A program made the position numbers and the translations under genes. The notes beneath the pieces were generated by a model, which saw nothing but the letters and a program-made list of their open reading frames with translations, was not told where the DNA came from and searched no databases. Positions 15,165-23,295 of a DNA stretch of 35,657 bases are shown piece after piece. Position 1 is the first letter of the stretch. Each line of letters begins with the position of its first letter. Location of the stretch: positions 1 to 35,657 of the forward strand of contig LJTT01000023.1 in the NCBI GenBank assembly GCA_001303585.1. Direction: 5' to 3'. The DNA is from Betaproteobacteria bacterium SG8_41 (lineage in GTDB: Bacteria; Pseudomonadota; Gammaproteobacteria; Burkholderiales; SG8-41).

Positions 15165-16736
15165 TCAGTGCGAGCTGATCCCCGCCTTCAGCTTCTTCTC
15201 GATGGTGCTCAGGTTGAAGGAGCCCGGGGACTGGCTCGGCGGATAGTCCTTCATTGTCTGTAAAAATCTCGCGGCCAATCCCTGCAGCGGCACGATCACG
15301 AAGGCACGGTCGAGAAACCAGTCGTCGTAGGTGTTCGAGTTGTGCTGGGCCCTCTCGAACGGGTCGCGCCGAAGATTGAAGAGGAGCGGAACGCGCAGCT
15401 CGGTGAACGGCTCGCGCCACACGCCGAACGCCTGCCCGCGGTTCTCGAGGAAGACCACTTTCCAGTCCTGGTAGCGGATGGCGACAACCTGGCCGTCGTC
15501 GTTCACGTACATGAACTCTTTGCGCGGCGACTCCTTCGCCTTGCCGCTCAGGTAATCGAGCTGGTTGTAGCCGTCGATGTAGTTCTTGTAGTTGCGGCCA
15601 TTGAGCGAAACGCCCTTGCGCAGCTTGTCCTTGATGTCGGGATCGCCGGCGGCCGCGGCGAACGTCGGCAGCCAGTCTTCGTGGGAGACGAGGCCGTTCA
15701 CGGTCGAGTCCGCCGGGAACTTCCCGGGCCAGCGAACGAACGCGGGCACGCGATAGGCGCCCTCCCAGTTCGAGTTCTTCTCACTGCGGAACGGGGTATT
15801 GCCCGCATCCGGCCACGTGTTGAAGTGCGGGCCATTGTCGGTCGAGTAGAACACGATGGTGTTGTCGGCGATCTTCAGCTCGTCGAGCAGCTTCAGGAAC
15901 TTGCCAACGTGCATGTCGTGCTCGACCATGCCGTCGGAGTACTCGTCCTGGCCTGAAATGCCTCGCAGTTCCTTCTTCACGTGCGTGCGGAAATGCATGC
16001 GCGTGCCGTTCCACCAGACAAACCAGGGTTTGCCTGCCTCGTGCTGCTCGCGGATGAACGCGACAGCACGATCCGAGGTCTCGTCGTCCACCGTCTCCAT
16101 GCGCTTCTTCGTGAGCGGACCGGTATCCTCGACCTTCTGCTTGCCGCCAGGCTGCGCCCACGAATGGATCACGCCGCGCGGCCCGAATTTCTTTCGAAAC
16201 TCGGGGTTCTTGGGATAGTCCTCGTTTTCCGGCTCCTCCTCGGCGTTGAGGTGGTAGAGATTCCCGAGGAACTCATCCCAGCCGTGCATCGTCGGCAGGT
16301 GCTCGTCGCGATCCCCCTGGTGATTCTTGCCGAACTGGCCGGTGGCATATCCGCGGCTCTTCATCACCGTGGCGATCGTGACATCGGTTTTCTGCCAGCC
16401 TTCCTTCGCGCCCGGTAGCCCGACCTTGGTCATGCCCGTTCGCACCGGCACGTTGCCGCCGAGGAACGCCGCGCGCCCGGCGGTGCAGGATTGTTGAGCG
16501 TAGTAATCCGTAAACGCCACGCCCTCTTTCGCGATGCGGTCGATGTTAGGCGTCTTGTAGCCCATCATCCCGCGGTTGTTGTGGCTGACGTTCCAGGTGC
16601 CGATGTCGTCGCCCCAGATGACCAGGATGTTGGGCTTGCCAGACTCCGCGGCATACGCCGGTACGAGAAATGCGGCGTGGGCAAGCGCGAACGCGATCAA
16701 CCATAACAGAATTGAAGCTGGATTTTTGCGGTACAT
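15165..16736 (-). CDS. Secreted arylsulfatase with CTAGR active-site motif
   Basis: From ATG 16736 the protein has 523 residues. GGAAAG 8 nt upstream favours this start over longer frames. A signal peptide covers about residues 1-30 (LLWLIAFALAHAAFLVPAYAA). The sulfatase signatures are metal-binding WGDD (41-44), the formylglycine site Cys84 in SCTAGRAAF (83-91), GKNHQGD, and STDNGPHFNTW for the remaining metal and sulfate ligands. It hydrolyses sulfate esters after conversion of Cys84 to formylglycine. The motif is C-X-A-X-R rather than the commoner C-X-P-X-R, which bears on which maturation enzyme can act. No FGE or anSME gene is in the window. Confidence 0.92.
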   Translation of the reverse strand: MYRKNPASILLWLIAFALAHAAFLVPAYAAESGKPNILVIWGDDIGTWNVSHNNRGMMGYKTPNIDRIAKEGVAFTDYYAQQSCTAGRAAFLGGNVPVRTGMTKVGLPGAKEGWQKTDVTIATVMKSRGYATGQFGKNHQGDRDEHLPTMHGWDEFLGNLYHLNAEEEPENEDYPKNPEFRKKFGPRGVIHSWAQPGGKQKVEDTGPLTKKRMETVDDETSDRAVAFIREQHEAGKPWFVWWNGTRMHFRTHVKKELRGISGQDEYSDGMVEHDMHVGKFLKLLDELKIADNTIVFYSTDNGPHFNTWPDAGNTPFRSEKNSNWEGAYRVPAFVRWPGKFPADSTVNGLVSHEDWLPTFAAAAGDPDIKDKLRKGVSLNGRNYKNYIDGYNQLDYLSGKAKESPRKEFMYVNDDGQVVAIRYQDWKVVFLENRGQAFGVWREPFTELRVPLLFNLRRDPFERAQHNSNTYDDWFLDRAFVIVPLQGLAARFLQTMKDYPPSQSPGSFNLSTIEKKLKAGISSH

Positions 16737-17150
16737 GAATAAAGCTTTCCAGAGAATGGAACGATGAAAAGGAACTGGTGGCCAGTTTTCGAGGTGATGC
16801 GTGAAACCCACAAAGCCCGACTGTCATGCGCGAAGAGCACCGCGCATTCTAATAAAATTCAGGATGTGGCACAACCCAAAACCCGCTCCGCTGCAAGTTC
16901 CGCGAGATGAGATCGAGCGCAGGCGCGCCGATACGCGTCTTGGACAACAGCGACCACGAAAATAAAATGAAACTGAAGCATACACGCGCGTTGCGAGCCG
17001 AAGTCGCGGCGCCCAGAAAGTGTTTCGCAAGCAACACACCCAATCTCGCGAGCCTGCCGCGGACTTCGTGGAAGGCCTTTTGAAACACAGTCGAACCCAC
17101 AGCCTGCGACCCCTTCGTCTGGCACGGAGGGCTGACGCAGAAGCCGCCTG

Positions 17151-17156
17151 TATAAT
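17151..17156 (+). promoter_or_regulatory. Consensus -10 box of the mlaF-like gene
   Basis: A perfect TATAAT stands 40 nt before the ATG at 17197. No good -35 hexamer lies 16-18 nt upstream, so the promoter may need an activator. The start site would fall near 17163, just before the palindrome. Confidence 0.5.
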
Positions 17157-17173
17157 TGGGCCTGGTCCAAGTG

Positions 17174-17189
17174 GCCTGCTCGAGCAGGC
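17174..17189. promoter_or_regulatory. 16-bp perfect palindrome in the mlaF-like leader
   Basis: GCCTGCTCGAGCAGGC is a perfect palindrome between the -10 box and the start codon, at about +11 to +26 of the expected transcript. It could be an operator for a dimeric repressor. As RNA it would be a tight stem ending 7 nt before the ATG, close to the ribosome site. Confidence 0.5.
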
Positions 17190-17196
17190 GACCCTT

Positions 17197-18006
17197 ATGT
17201 CCACCGGTCCGGAAACTCTGATCGAAGTCCATGACCTCAAATTCGCGTACGGCGAGAATGAGGTGCTCAAGGGCATTAACCTGACAGTGCCGCGCGGCAA
17301 GCTGGTCGCGATCCTCGGCGCCAGCGGTTGCGGCAAGACGACCATGCTGCGACTGATCGGGGGCCAGATGCGTCCCGGCGCGGGCCACGTCAAGGTGGAA
17401 GGTCAGACGGTCCACGAACTGGATGACGACGCGCTTTACCGTCTGCGGCGCAAAATGGGAATGATGTTCCAGAAGAGCGGGCTTTTCACTGATCTCTCCA
17501 CCTTCGATAACGTCGCGTTCCCGATGCGCGAGCTGACGGACCTGCCCGAGGCATTGATTCGCGATCTCGCCCTCATGAAGCTGCACGCGGTCGGGCTGCG
17601 CAACGCCCATTCCCTGATGCCGAGCGAGCTATCCGGCGGCATGACGCGCCGGGTCGCCCTTGCCCGCGCGATCGCTCTTGATCCGATGCTCATCATGTAT
17701 GACGAGCCCTTTGCCGGGCTCGACCCCATCTCCCTCAACGTGATCGCGAACCTCATCCGGCGGCTCAACGACGCGCTCGGCACCACGTCGATCGTCGTGA
17801 CCTATGACGTGGTTGAATCGCTGAAGATCGTCGACTACGCGTACTTCATATCGGACGGCGTCGTGATCTGGGGCGGCAGCATCGAGGAGGTCAAGGCGTC
17901 ACGGGACCCCTTTGTGCGCCAATTCGTGGATTCACTCCCCGATGGCCCGGTGGCGTTCCACTACCCGAGCAGGCCCTACGAAGCCGATCTCCGTCTCGGC
18001 GCGTGA
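17197..18006 (+). CDS. MlaF-type ABC transporter ATPase (lipid asymmetry maintenance), orphan
   Basis: From ATG 17197 the protein has 269 residues, the MlaF size. It shows Walker A GASGCGKT (41-48), Gln92 of the Q-loop, signature LSGGM (145-149, with the MlaF-type TRRVALARA after it), and Walker B LIMYDE (165-170). MlaF powers the MlaFEDB complex that moves phospholipids between outer and inner membrane. Two points are odd. The switch-loop residue, normally His in VTHDV, is Tyr203 (VTYDV). No mlaE, mlaD, mlaC or mlaB follows; the next gene is a 61-residue membrane protein. It may be a divergent paralogue, or its partners may lie elsewhere. Confidence 0.8.
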   Translation: MSTGPETLIEVHDLKFAYGENEVLKGINLTVPRGKLVAILGASGCGKTTMLRLIGGQMRPGAGHVKVEGQTVHELDDDALYRLRRKMGMMFQKSGLFTDLSTFDNVAFPMRELTDLPEALIRDLALMKLHAVGLRNAHSLMPSELSGGMTRRVALARAIALDPMLIMYDEPFAGLDPISLNVIANLIRRLNDALGTTSIVVTYDVVESLKIVDYAYFISDGVVIWGGSIEEVKASRDPFVRQFVDSLPDGPVAFHYPSRPYEADLRLGA

Positions 18007-18028
18007 CATCGAGCGAAGGAGTGTGAAG

Positions 18029-18214
18029 ATGGGATTCGAGGTCGGCGGGCTATTTGGGCTGCTTATCCTGATTGCAGATGTCTGGGCCATCATTCATATC
18101 GCGCAGAGCAGGTCAGCGCCTGGCCAAAAGGCGCTCTGGATCGTGCTGGTCCTGGTGCTTCCTGTCCTTGGCCTCGTACTCTGGCTGGTTTTTGGGCCGC
18201 GAGCGAAGACATGA
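18029..18214 (+). CDS. Small PLDc_N-domain membrane protein
   Basis: This 61-residue protein starts at ATG 18029, with AAGGAG 8 nt upstream. Two hydrophobic helices (about 5-25 and 35-55) flank the short basic loop RSAPGQKALW and end in VFGPRAK. This is the pattern of the phospholipase D nuclease N-terminal family of tiny two-helix membrane proteins. No catalytic HKD motif is present and no enzymatic role is implied. It starts 22 nt after the mlaF-like gene, so the two are probably co-transcribed. Confidence 0.75.
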   Translation: MGFEVGGLFGLLILIADVWAIIHIAQSRSAPGQKALWIVLVLVLPVLGLVLWLVFGPRAKT

Positions 18215-18228
18215 AGAACTGAAGGCAC

Positions 18229-19017
18229 TCACGGGTGCCTCAGGAAGACCTCATAGAGCATGATGACGATCTCGGCCACGATCAACAGCACGATATAGAG
18301 CTCGAGCCGCAGCGAGCGGCGCGTCTGCTCGAGCTGGGTCAGCGTTTGCGCCGTGTGGCTGATCAGGTGGAGTTTGCTTCCGAGCGCGTCGTGGCGCTCC
18401 TTGATCTCGAACTCGTCCTCGAGGCGGATGAAAAGTCCTTCGAGCTCGGGACGGGTCCACAAGAGCTCCGGTTTCTCGCTCACGGCCACGCGCCCGACCA
18501 TCAGATGCTCCGAGAGCAGCATCGCGCCGATGTGACGCACGAGCTCCTTCGACTTGCCGGTGACGCGGCCGCCGCGCTGCAACTCCAGCGCCAGCGGCTC
18601 GATACGGTCGAAGCTGCCGGCAATCCGCGCCTCATAAAAAGCCAGGATCACACTCTTGGACAGCACGTCGGCGACGATTTGCAGGCGCTCGACGTCGTCG
18701 TTGACGAGACAGATGCGGTCGCCGTGCATGCCCTCGAGCGCGCGCGGGTCAATATGAATCTCCGTCTCCTCGGTCTCCGGCGGTGGAAACCGGTTTCCCA
18801 CGAGCGGGGCGATCTGCTCGAGGAACGCCGTCTCCTCGGGCTCGGTGACATCGAATAAAACGACCACGCCGTAGCGAAAGAGTACCGCGGCGCCGCCGCC
18901 CGGCACGCCCACGGTCAGGGGATACGATGCAAGCGGCTCTCCGCCCTTCCAGGAGCGGATATCGATACGGTCCCCGACCAGCACCGCTTTTGCGTTGAAG
19001 TCGGGCCGGTCAGCCAT
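18229..19017 (-). CDS. RMD1/YagE family (DUF155) protein
   Basis: This 262-residue protein matches the DUF155/RMD1 family. The central region is VLFRYGVVVLFDVTEPEE (about 45-62), followed by the long helical stretch DVLSKSVILAFYEARIAGSFDRIEPLALEL and a segment LWTRPELEGLFIRLEDEFEIKERHDAL. A C-terminal membrane helix (ELYIVLLIVAEIVIMLYEVF, about 238-257) ends the protein. Eukaryotic members sit in mitochondria and affect meiosis or translation; the bacterial role is unknown. It starts 9 nt after the SAM hydrolase stop and is the last gene of a three-gene operon. It meets the PLDc_N gene tail to tail 14 nt away. Confidence 0.85.
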   Translation of the reverse strand: MADRPDFNAKAVLVGDRIDIRSWKGGEPLASYPLTVGVPGGGAAVLFRYGVVVLFDVTEPEETAFLEQIAPLVGNRFPPPETEETEIHIDPRALEGMHGDRICLVNDDVERLQIVADVLSKSVILAFYEARIAGSFDRIEPLALELQRGGRVTGKSKELVRHIGAMLLSEHLMVGRVAVSEKPELLWTRPELEGLFIRLEDEFEIKERHDALGSKLHLISHTAQTLTQLEQTRRSLRLELYIVLLIVAEIVIMLYEVFLRHP

Positions 19018-19026
19018 GGCGAGACT

Positions 19027-19800
19027 TCATATGGTCAAGCGTCCGCGATCGGTGCGCGCCGGCGGTTTGATGGTTTCTGAATCCAGTGGGCAGCCCTGCA
19101 CGATCCCGAGTATCCGCTGGGCACTCGCCGAGTTAGCCGCCAGCTCAACCAGCCCGAGGCTGTTCACGTACCAAAACAACTGCCCCTGCGGGACCTCCGA
19201 ATAAACCCGGGCGTACGGAATCCGGATTCCGTTCACGACCAGGACGCGGTCGCGCCTGAATACGCTCGCGCGCAGTCCCGTCAAGACGTTGCCGAAGTGG
19301 TCCACGTATATCACCTCGCTCAGATCGCTCGTCCCAAAAGTGACGGCCAGTCGTGCTCTTTTTCGCAATCTGGCCCTCTTGCGGTCGCCGCGCGCGAGCA
19401 TGCCGGCGACGGGCGCGAACAGATCGCGGCCATGGAACGAGTTGGACAGCGCCTTCGGCCGCCACGCTATGGTGTAGGCCTCATGCCTCGCCGCGCGCCC
19501 GGCAGCGACCGATAGCAGCCCGTTGTCCGGGCCAACGAGCCAGCGCCCGCTCGCCCGGACAGCCACCGCCTCGCGCGCGCTCCCAACACCCGGGTCTACG
19601 ACCGCCAGCACGACCGCGCCTGATGGGACGCGGGCCAGAAGCGCCGCCAGCAGGTGCGCGGATGCCCTGACGCTGAAGGCCGGCGCATCGTGCAGGAGAT
19701 CGACCACGGACTGCCTGGGGGCATATTCCAGCAGCGCGGCCTTGACCTGACCAACGTAAATGTCGGCACTGCCGAAATCCGTGAAAAGAAAAACAGCCAT
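19027..19800 (-). CDS. S-adenosyl-L-methionine hydrolase (adenosine-forming), DUF62/SAM hydroxide adenosyltransferase family
   Basis: This 257-residue protein has the family signatures in order: LFTDFGSADIYVGQVK (5-20) with Asp8, VDPGVGSAREAVAV, GPDNGLLS, SNSFHGRDLFAPVAGML (about 119-135), and VDHFGNVLTGL. Family members split SAM to adenosine and methionine using activated water, and are related to fluorinase and chlorinase. I see nothing that marks it as a halogenase. The start lies 3 nt after the vanY stop, so the genes are translated from one message. Physiological purpose (SAM turnover) is not known from context. Confidence 0.88.
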   Translation of the reverse strand: MAVFLFTDFGSADIYVGQVKAALLEYAPRQSVVDLLHDAPAFSVRASAHLLAALLARVPSGAVVLAVVDPGVGSAREAVAVRASGRWLVGPDNGLLSVAAGRAARHEAYTIAWRPKALSNSFHGRDLFAPVAGMLARGDRKRARLRKRARLAVTFGTSDLSEVIYVDHFGNVLTGLRASVFRRDRVLVVNGIRIPYARVYSEVPQGQLFWYVNSLGLVELAANSASAQRILGIVQGCPLDSETIKPPARTDRGRLTI

Positions 19801-19803
19801 GGC

Positions 19804-20508
19804 TCAGCCGAGCCCCGCATAGCGCGCAGGATCCGGCGCGTCCACGTTCGCAATGTATTGGCGATAGATCCCGCCAATTCGCGCCAGCACGCGTTCGCGC
19901 CCCAGGATAGTGCTTGCGCGCACGGCTTGCTCGACTACCGCAGGCGTCAGCATCTCCAGCGCGCGCGTCGCAACCGGCGCGTAACTCAGGTGCCATGGCT
20001 CCGGATAAACGCCGCCCCGCGAAGTCCCGTAAGGCCGATAGAAGCCGAAACGGCCCATATTCGCGTCCAGCCAGCGGTGCAGCTGCTCGAAAACACCACC
20101 GGGCTGCGCTTCCTCGGGCAGGAGGCGCACGCGGTAGCCAGCGGGAAGCGCGGCGTGGTCGATCACGTCGATCTCGGTTCCCCAGTGGTGGCGGCTGCCG
20201 CCCGGCACCGCGCTCCAGCATACGATGGCATCGACCAGCTCGTCCGGGCCGAGCTTCCCATGCTCCCGCGCGTTTCCATGCGCGTCATAGAGCGGGCGCT
20301 CGCCGAGGTATTTCTGATCCCAGATGCGCTGCTGCGCCGCGAAATCCCGGAACGAGCTGACGATGCGAATTTCAATGCCATCGCGCGCGGCCGCGTCCTT
20401 CATCGCGAGGTACGGCTCCAGCGCCTCGTGCTGCAGCGCTGCCTCGAGGTCGTCGCGCTGCACCACGTGCGTGCGCGCGCGACCGGTCAGCTCGAGCTCG
20501 TTCAGCAT
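19804..20508 (-). CDS. VanY-type D-Ala-D-Ala carboxypeptidase (peptidase M15B)
   Basis: This 234-residue protein carries the zinc peptidase motifs: SSFRDFAAQQRIW (51-63), SRHHWGTEIDVID (105-117; ligands His107 and Asp114), and the catalytic/zinc pair EPWH (Glu170, His173). It should trim the terminal D-Ala from peptidoglycan peptides. No signal peptide is visible, so it either acts on cytoplasmic precursors or recycled peptides, or is exported unusually. It is first of the tight operon vanY - SAM hydrolase - RMD1. A TACAAT box ends 6 nt before the ATG, suggesting a nearly leaderless message. Confidence 0.85.
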   Translation of the reverse strand: MLNELELTGRARTHVVQRDDLEAALQHEALEPYLAMKDAAARDGIEIRIVSSFRDFAAQQRIWDQKYLGERPLYDAHGNAREHGKLGPDELVDAIVCWSAVPGGSRHHWGTEIDVIDHAALPAGYRVRLLPEEAQPGGVFEQLHRWLDANMGRFGFYRPYGTSRGGVYPEPWHLSYAPVATRALEMLTPAVVEQAVRASTILGRERVLARIGGIYRQYIANVDAPDPARYAGLG

Positions 20509-20514
20509 CCGGAA

Positions 20515-20520
20515 ATTGTA
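20515..20520 (-). promoter_or_regulatory. -10 box for a nearly leaderless vanY operon transcript
   Basis: On the minus strand TACAAT ends only 6 nt before the vanY ATG at 20508. The expected transcription start would fall on or beside the start codon. The -35 is weak: TTGGCT with a long spacer of about 19. Confidence 0.35.
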
Positions 20521-20640
20521 AGCCCTGGCGCGGCCGGGCAGCCAACAAGGCCGTCAGTCGTGATTCGCGAGAGTTGCTACGCCCGGAACGTCCAGGGGGC
20601 GCGATTGAGATCGAACAGCTTGCGCGAGCGGCGCATCACC

Positions 20641-20671
20641 AAAAGAAAAAGCCGGCCCGCGGCCGGCTTTC
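20641..20671 (-). terminator. Intrinsic terminator of the ribosomal supercluster
   Basis: A 10-bp perfect stem (AAAGCCGGCC with GGCCGGCTTT, 20648-20657 and 20661-20670) with a 3-base loop lies about 20 nt behind the rplQ stop. On the minus strand it runs into TTTTTCTTTT, a classic Rho-independent terminator. It separates the alpha operon from the vanY operon. Confidence 0.9.
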
Positions 20672-20690
20672 AAAAAACAATCACTACCTT

Positions 20691-21155
20691 TTATGCAGCC
20701 TTTGCAGCGTCTTCTTCTTTTTTGGCTCCTCTGCGGGCCCCCTCCTTGCTCGTTGCGGTCTTCGCACCCGAATCCCCGGCCTCCTCCGCACTCACCTCGG
20801 GACGGTCCATGAGCTCGACCATGGCCATGGGCGCATTGTCTCCCTTCCTGAAGCCGGCCTTGAGAATGCGCAGATAACCCCCGTTCCTGTTCGCGTAGCG
20901 TGGCCCAAGCTCGTTGAACACCTTTCCCACCATGTCGCGGTCTCGCAAGCGGTCGAATGCGAGGCGGCGATTGGCGAGCGAGGGCTTCTTGCCGAGCGTG
21001 ATAATCGGCTCGATGACGCGCCGCAGCTCTTTCGCCTTCGGAAGCGTAGTCTGAATCAACTCGTGCCGCAGCAGGGAGTTCGCCATGTTCCGGAACATGG
21101 CGAGGCGGTGGCTGCTGGTACGGTTGAGCTTTCTTAAGCCGTGACGGTGACGCAT
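20691..21155 (-). CDS. rplQ: 50S ribosomal protein L17
   Basis: This 154-residue protein begins with the conserved [20 protein letters not shown] and continues through [25 protein letters not shown] and the [17 protein letters not shown] core. L17 binds 23S rRNA near the exit tunnel. Usual length is about 127-132 residues; here the last 25 or so ([19 protein letters not shown]...) form an Ala/Lys/Glu-rich tail likely to be disordered. AGGAAAG precedes the ATG. It is the last gene of the alpha operon, with a terminator directly behind it. Confidence 0.97.
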   Translation of the reverse strand: MRHRHGLRKLNRTSSHRLAMFRNMANSLLRHELIQTTLPKAKELRRVIEPIITLGKKPSLANRRLAFDRLRDRDMVGKVFNELGPRYANRNGGYLRILKAGFRKGDNAPMAMVELMDRPEVSAEEAGDSGAKTATSKEGARRGAKKEEDAAKAA

Positions 21156-21172
21156 GGTTCTTTCCTCACTAA

Positions 21173-21255
21173 AGGATGAAGGATGAAGGATGAGGGATGA
21201 CCTGATGACCTCGCGCGTGTTCTTTCATCCCTCCGCCGTCCAACTTCATCCTTGA
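21173..21255. repeat. GGATGAA-family inverted repeat between rplQ and rpoA
   Basis: The left arm has tandem GGATGAA words (21174-21200), the right arm CATCCCTCCGCCGTCCAACTTCATCC (about 21226-21252). The right arm runs into the 3' end of rpoA, whose final Gly codon and TGA stop (GGATGA) are read from the repeat word itself. Confidence 0.75.
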
Positions 21256-22232
21256 ATTTTCTCGAGCCCCACCGGGGGCCAATTCTCGAGTTTCATTCCC
21301 AGGGTAAGCCCCCGCGACGCCAGCACTTCCTTGATCTCGTTCAACGATTTGCGCCCGAGGTTCGGTGTCTTGAGAAGCTCCGTCTCGGTACGCTGGATGA
21401 GATCGCCGATGTAATAGATGTTCTCCGCCTTGAGACAGTTCGCCGAGCGCACCGTCAGTTCGAGATCGTCCACTGGGCGCAGGAGAATCGGATCGATCTG
21501 GGTCTGCTTCTTCTCCTCGATATGGGCAGGCATGCCCTTGAGCTCGGCGAACACCGCGAGCTGCTCGACCAGGATACGCGCGGCGTAGCGCACAGCTTCT
21601 TCCGGATCGATCGCCCCGTTCGTCTCGACGTCCACAATCAGCTTGTCAAGGTCGGTGCGCTGCTCGACCCGCGCCGCCTCCACCGCGTAGCTCACGCGTC
21701 GCACCGGGCTGAACGAGGCGTCTAGCAGGATGCTGCCCACGCTGCGCCCCTCGTCATTGGCGCTCTTGCGCGTCGTTGCCGCGATGTAGCCCCGGCCCTG
21801 CTCGACTTTGATTTGCATGTCGAGCTTGCCACCAGCCGCAAGATGCGCGATCACGTGATCGGGATTGACGATCTCGACGTCGTGCATCGGTTCGATGTCG
21901 CCGGCCGTAACCGTGCCTTCAGCCGATTTTTTGAGGGACAGCAGCGCCTCGTCACGGTTGTGGAGCTTCAGGACGATGCCCTTGAGATTGAGCAGGATAT
22001 CGACGACATCTTCCTGCACGCCGTCGAGCGTCGAGTATTCGTGCAGCACCCCCGTGATCTTGACCTCCGTTGCCGCATAACCCGGCATCGATGAGAGGAG
22101 GGTGCGGCGGAGCGCATTGCCCAGCGTGTGACCGTAGCCGCGCTCGAACGGCTCCATGGTGAGCTTGGCGTGATACGGCGAGAGGTTCTGCACGTCGATA
22201 ATGCGGGGCTTCAGAAAAGCGGTGCTTGGCAT
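21246..22232 (-). CDS. rpoA: DNA-directed RNA polymerase subunit alpha
   Basis: This 328-residue protein is full length. The N-terminal assembly domain includes [28 protein letters not shown] (about 26-53), and the C-terminal domain has [45 protein letters not shown] (about 250-295), which contacts UP elements and activators. It nucleates core polymerase assembly. It lies between rpsD and rplQ as in the standard alpha operon. The stop codon falls inside a GGATGAA-family repeat arm, so the last residue may reflect repeat sequence. Confidence 0.98.
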   Translation of the reverse strand: MPSTAFLKPRIIDVQNLSPYHAKLTMEPFERGYGHTLGNALRRTLLSSMPGYAATEVKITGVLHEYSTLDGVQEDVVDILLNLKGIVLKLHNRDEALLSLKKSAEGTVTAGDIEPMHDVEIVNPDHVIAHLAAGGKLDMQIKVEQGRGYIAATTRKSANDEGRSVGSILLDASFSPVRRVSYAVEAARVEQRTDLDKLIVDVETNGAIDPEEAVRYAARILVEQLAVFAELKGMPAHIEEKKQTQIDPILLRPVDDLELTVRSANCLKAENIYYIGDLIQRTETELLKTPNLGRKSLNEIKEVLASRGLTLGMKLENWPPVGLEKIQG

Positions 22233-22252
22233 GGCTCGGATACCTTTGCGGG

Positions 22253-22879
22253 TTACTTCGAGTAAAGCTCGACTACGAGCGACTCGTTAATCGTTGAGGA
22301 AAGCTCGCTGCGCTGCGGCCGCGCCTTGAACGTTCCCTTGAGTGCCTTCGGGTCCACCTCCAGCCACTCCGGAAAGCCGCGGCTTTCGGCGGCTTCGGCG
22401 GCAGCCTTGATCCGCAGCTGCTGCTTGGCGCTTTCGGCGACCTCGACGACGTCGCCCGGGCGGCAAATGAACGAGGGCGTGTTCACGCGCCTGCCATTCA
22501 CCCGGATGCCGTTATGGCGCACGATCTGCCTCGCCTCGGTGCGCGATGCGCCGAAGCCCATGCGATAAGCCACGCTGTCGAGCCGGCTCTCCAGCAGCCG
22601 GAGCAACTCCTCGCCCGTGACGCTCTTGCCGCTGTCGGCCTTGCGATAAACCTTGCGGAACTGGCGCTCCAGCAACCCGTAGGTGCGGCGCACCTTCTGC
22701 TTCTCCCGCAGCTGCACGCCGTAGCCCGAGAGCCGGATGTTTTTCTGCCCGTGCTGCCCCGGCGGATAGTTGCGGCGCTCGATGGCGCACTTGTCGGTAA
22801 AACACTTCTCGCCCTTGAGGAAGAGTTTCTCCCCCTCGCGACGGCACTGTCGGCACTTTGCGTCGAGATTTCTGGCCAC
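22253..22879 (-). CDS. rpsD: 30S ribosomal protein S4
   Basis: From GTG 22879 the protein has 208 residues, the usual S4 length, beginning [27 protein letters not shown] upstream supports this start, and the reading frame further upstream lacks S4 residues. The S4 RNA-binding domain is [35 protein letters not shown] (about 92-126). S4 starts small-subunit assembly on 16S rRNA and in E. coli represses the alpha operon by binding its leader. The rpsM leader here is too short to judge whether that control exists. Confidence 0.97.
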   Translation of the reverse strand: MARNLDAKCRQCRREGEKLFLKGEKCFTDKCAIERRNYPPGQHGQKNIRLSGYGVQLREKQKVRRTYGLLERQFRKVYRKADSGKSVTGEELLRLLESRLDSVAYRMGFGASRTEARQIVRHNGIRVNGRRVNTPSFICRPGDVVEVAESAKQQLRIKAAAEAAESRGFPEWLEVDPKALKGTFKARPQRSELSSTINESLVVELYSK

Positions 22880-22893
22880 GTTTGAGTCCCCCC

Positions 22894-23283
22894 TTAGACG
22901 CGCCGCTTCTTGGGCGGACGGCAACCGTTGTGCGGCACCGGCGTCACGTCGGCGATCTGAGTAATCTTGAAACCCACGGCATTGAGCGCGCGCACCGCGG
23001 ACTCGCGTCCCGGGCCAGGGCCCTTGATGCGCACCTCGAGATTCTTGACCCCGCAGTCCTGCGCGAGCCTGCCCGCGCGATCAGCGGCAACCTGTGCGGC
23101 GAAAGGGGTGCTCTTGCGCGAACCCTTGAAGCCGTTGCTGCCGCAGGTCGCCCACGCCAGCGTGTTTCCCTGGCGGTCGGTAATGGTTACGATGGTGTTG
23201 TTGAAGGATGCGTGAACGTGAGCGACGCCCTCGGCCACGTTCTTTTTGACCTTCTTGCGAACCCTGGTGCTGGCTTTTGCCAT
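22894..23283 (-). CDS. rpsK: 30S ribosomal protein S11
   Basis: This 129-residue protein is standard S11: [20 protein letters not shown] (about 20-39), [18 protein letters not shown] (about 53-70), and the basic tail [17 protein letters not shown]. It sits in the platform of the 30S subunit near the mRNA exit. It lies 12 nt after rpsM and 14 nt before the rpsD start. Nothing unusual is seen. Confidence 0.98.
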   Translation of the reverse strand: MAKASTRVRKKVKKNVAEGVAHVHASFNNTIVTITDRQGNTLAWATCGSNGFKGSRKSTPFAAQVAADRAGRLAQDCGVKNLEVRIKGPGPGRESAVRALNAVGFKITQIADVTPVPHNGCRPPKKRRV

Positions 23284-23295
23284 ATTGAATCGTCC

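Larger units (their letters stand above)
16737..17196. other. Divergent intergenic gap between arylsulfatase and mlaF-like genes
   Basis: No gene is called in this 460-base gap; the open frames crossing it on both strands have no family features. It holds a TATAAT box at 17151 and a palindrome at 17174 serving the mlaF-like gene. An A/T-rich patch near 16852-16860 (TAATAAAATT) may belong to the arylsulfatase promoter, but no -35 partner is evident. Confidence 0.5.

Noticed and set aside
16849-17610. Minus-strand gene overlapping the mlaF-like start
   Set aside because: It overlaps clear ABC-ATPase coding sequence and has no recognisable domain.
18224-18239. Bidirectional terminator between the PLDc_N and RMD1 genes
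   Set aside because: GGCACT/GGTGCC gives only a 6-bp stem with a wobble and no T-tract.
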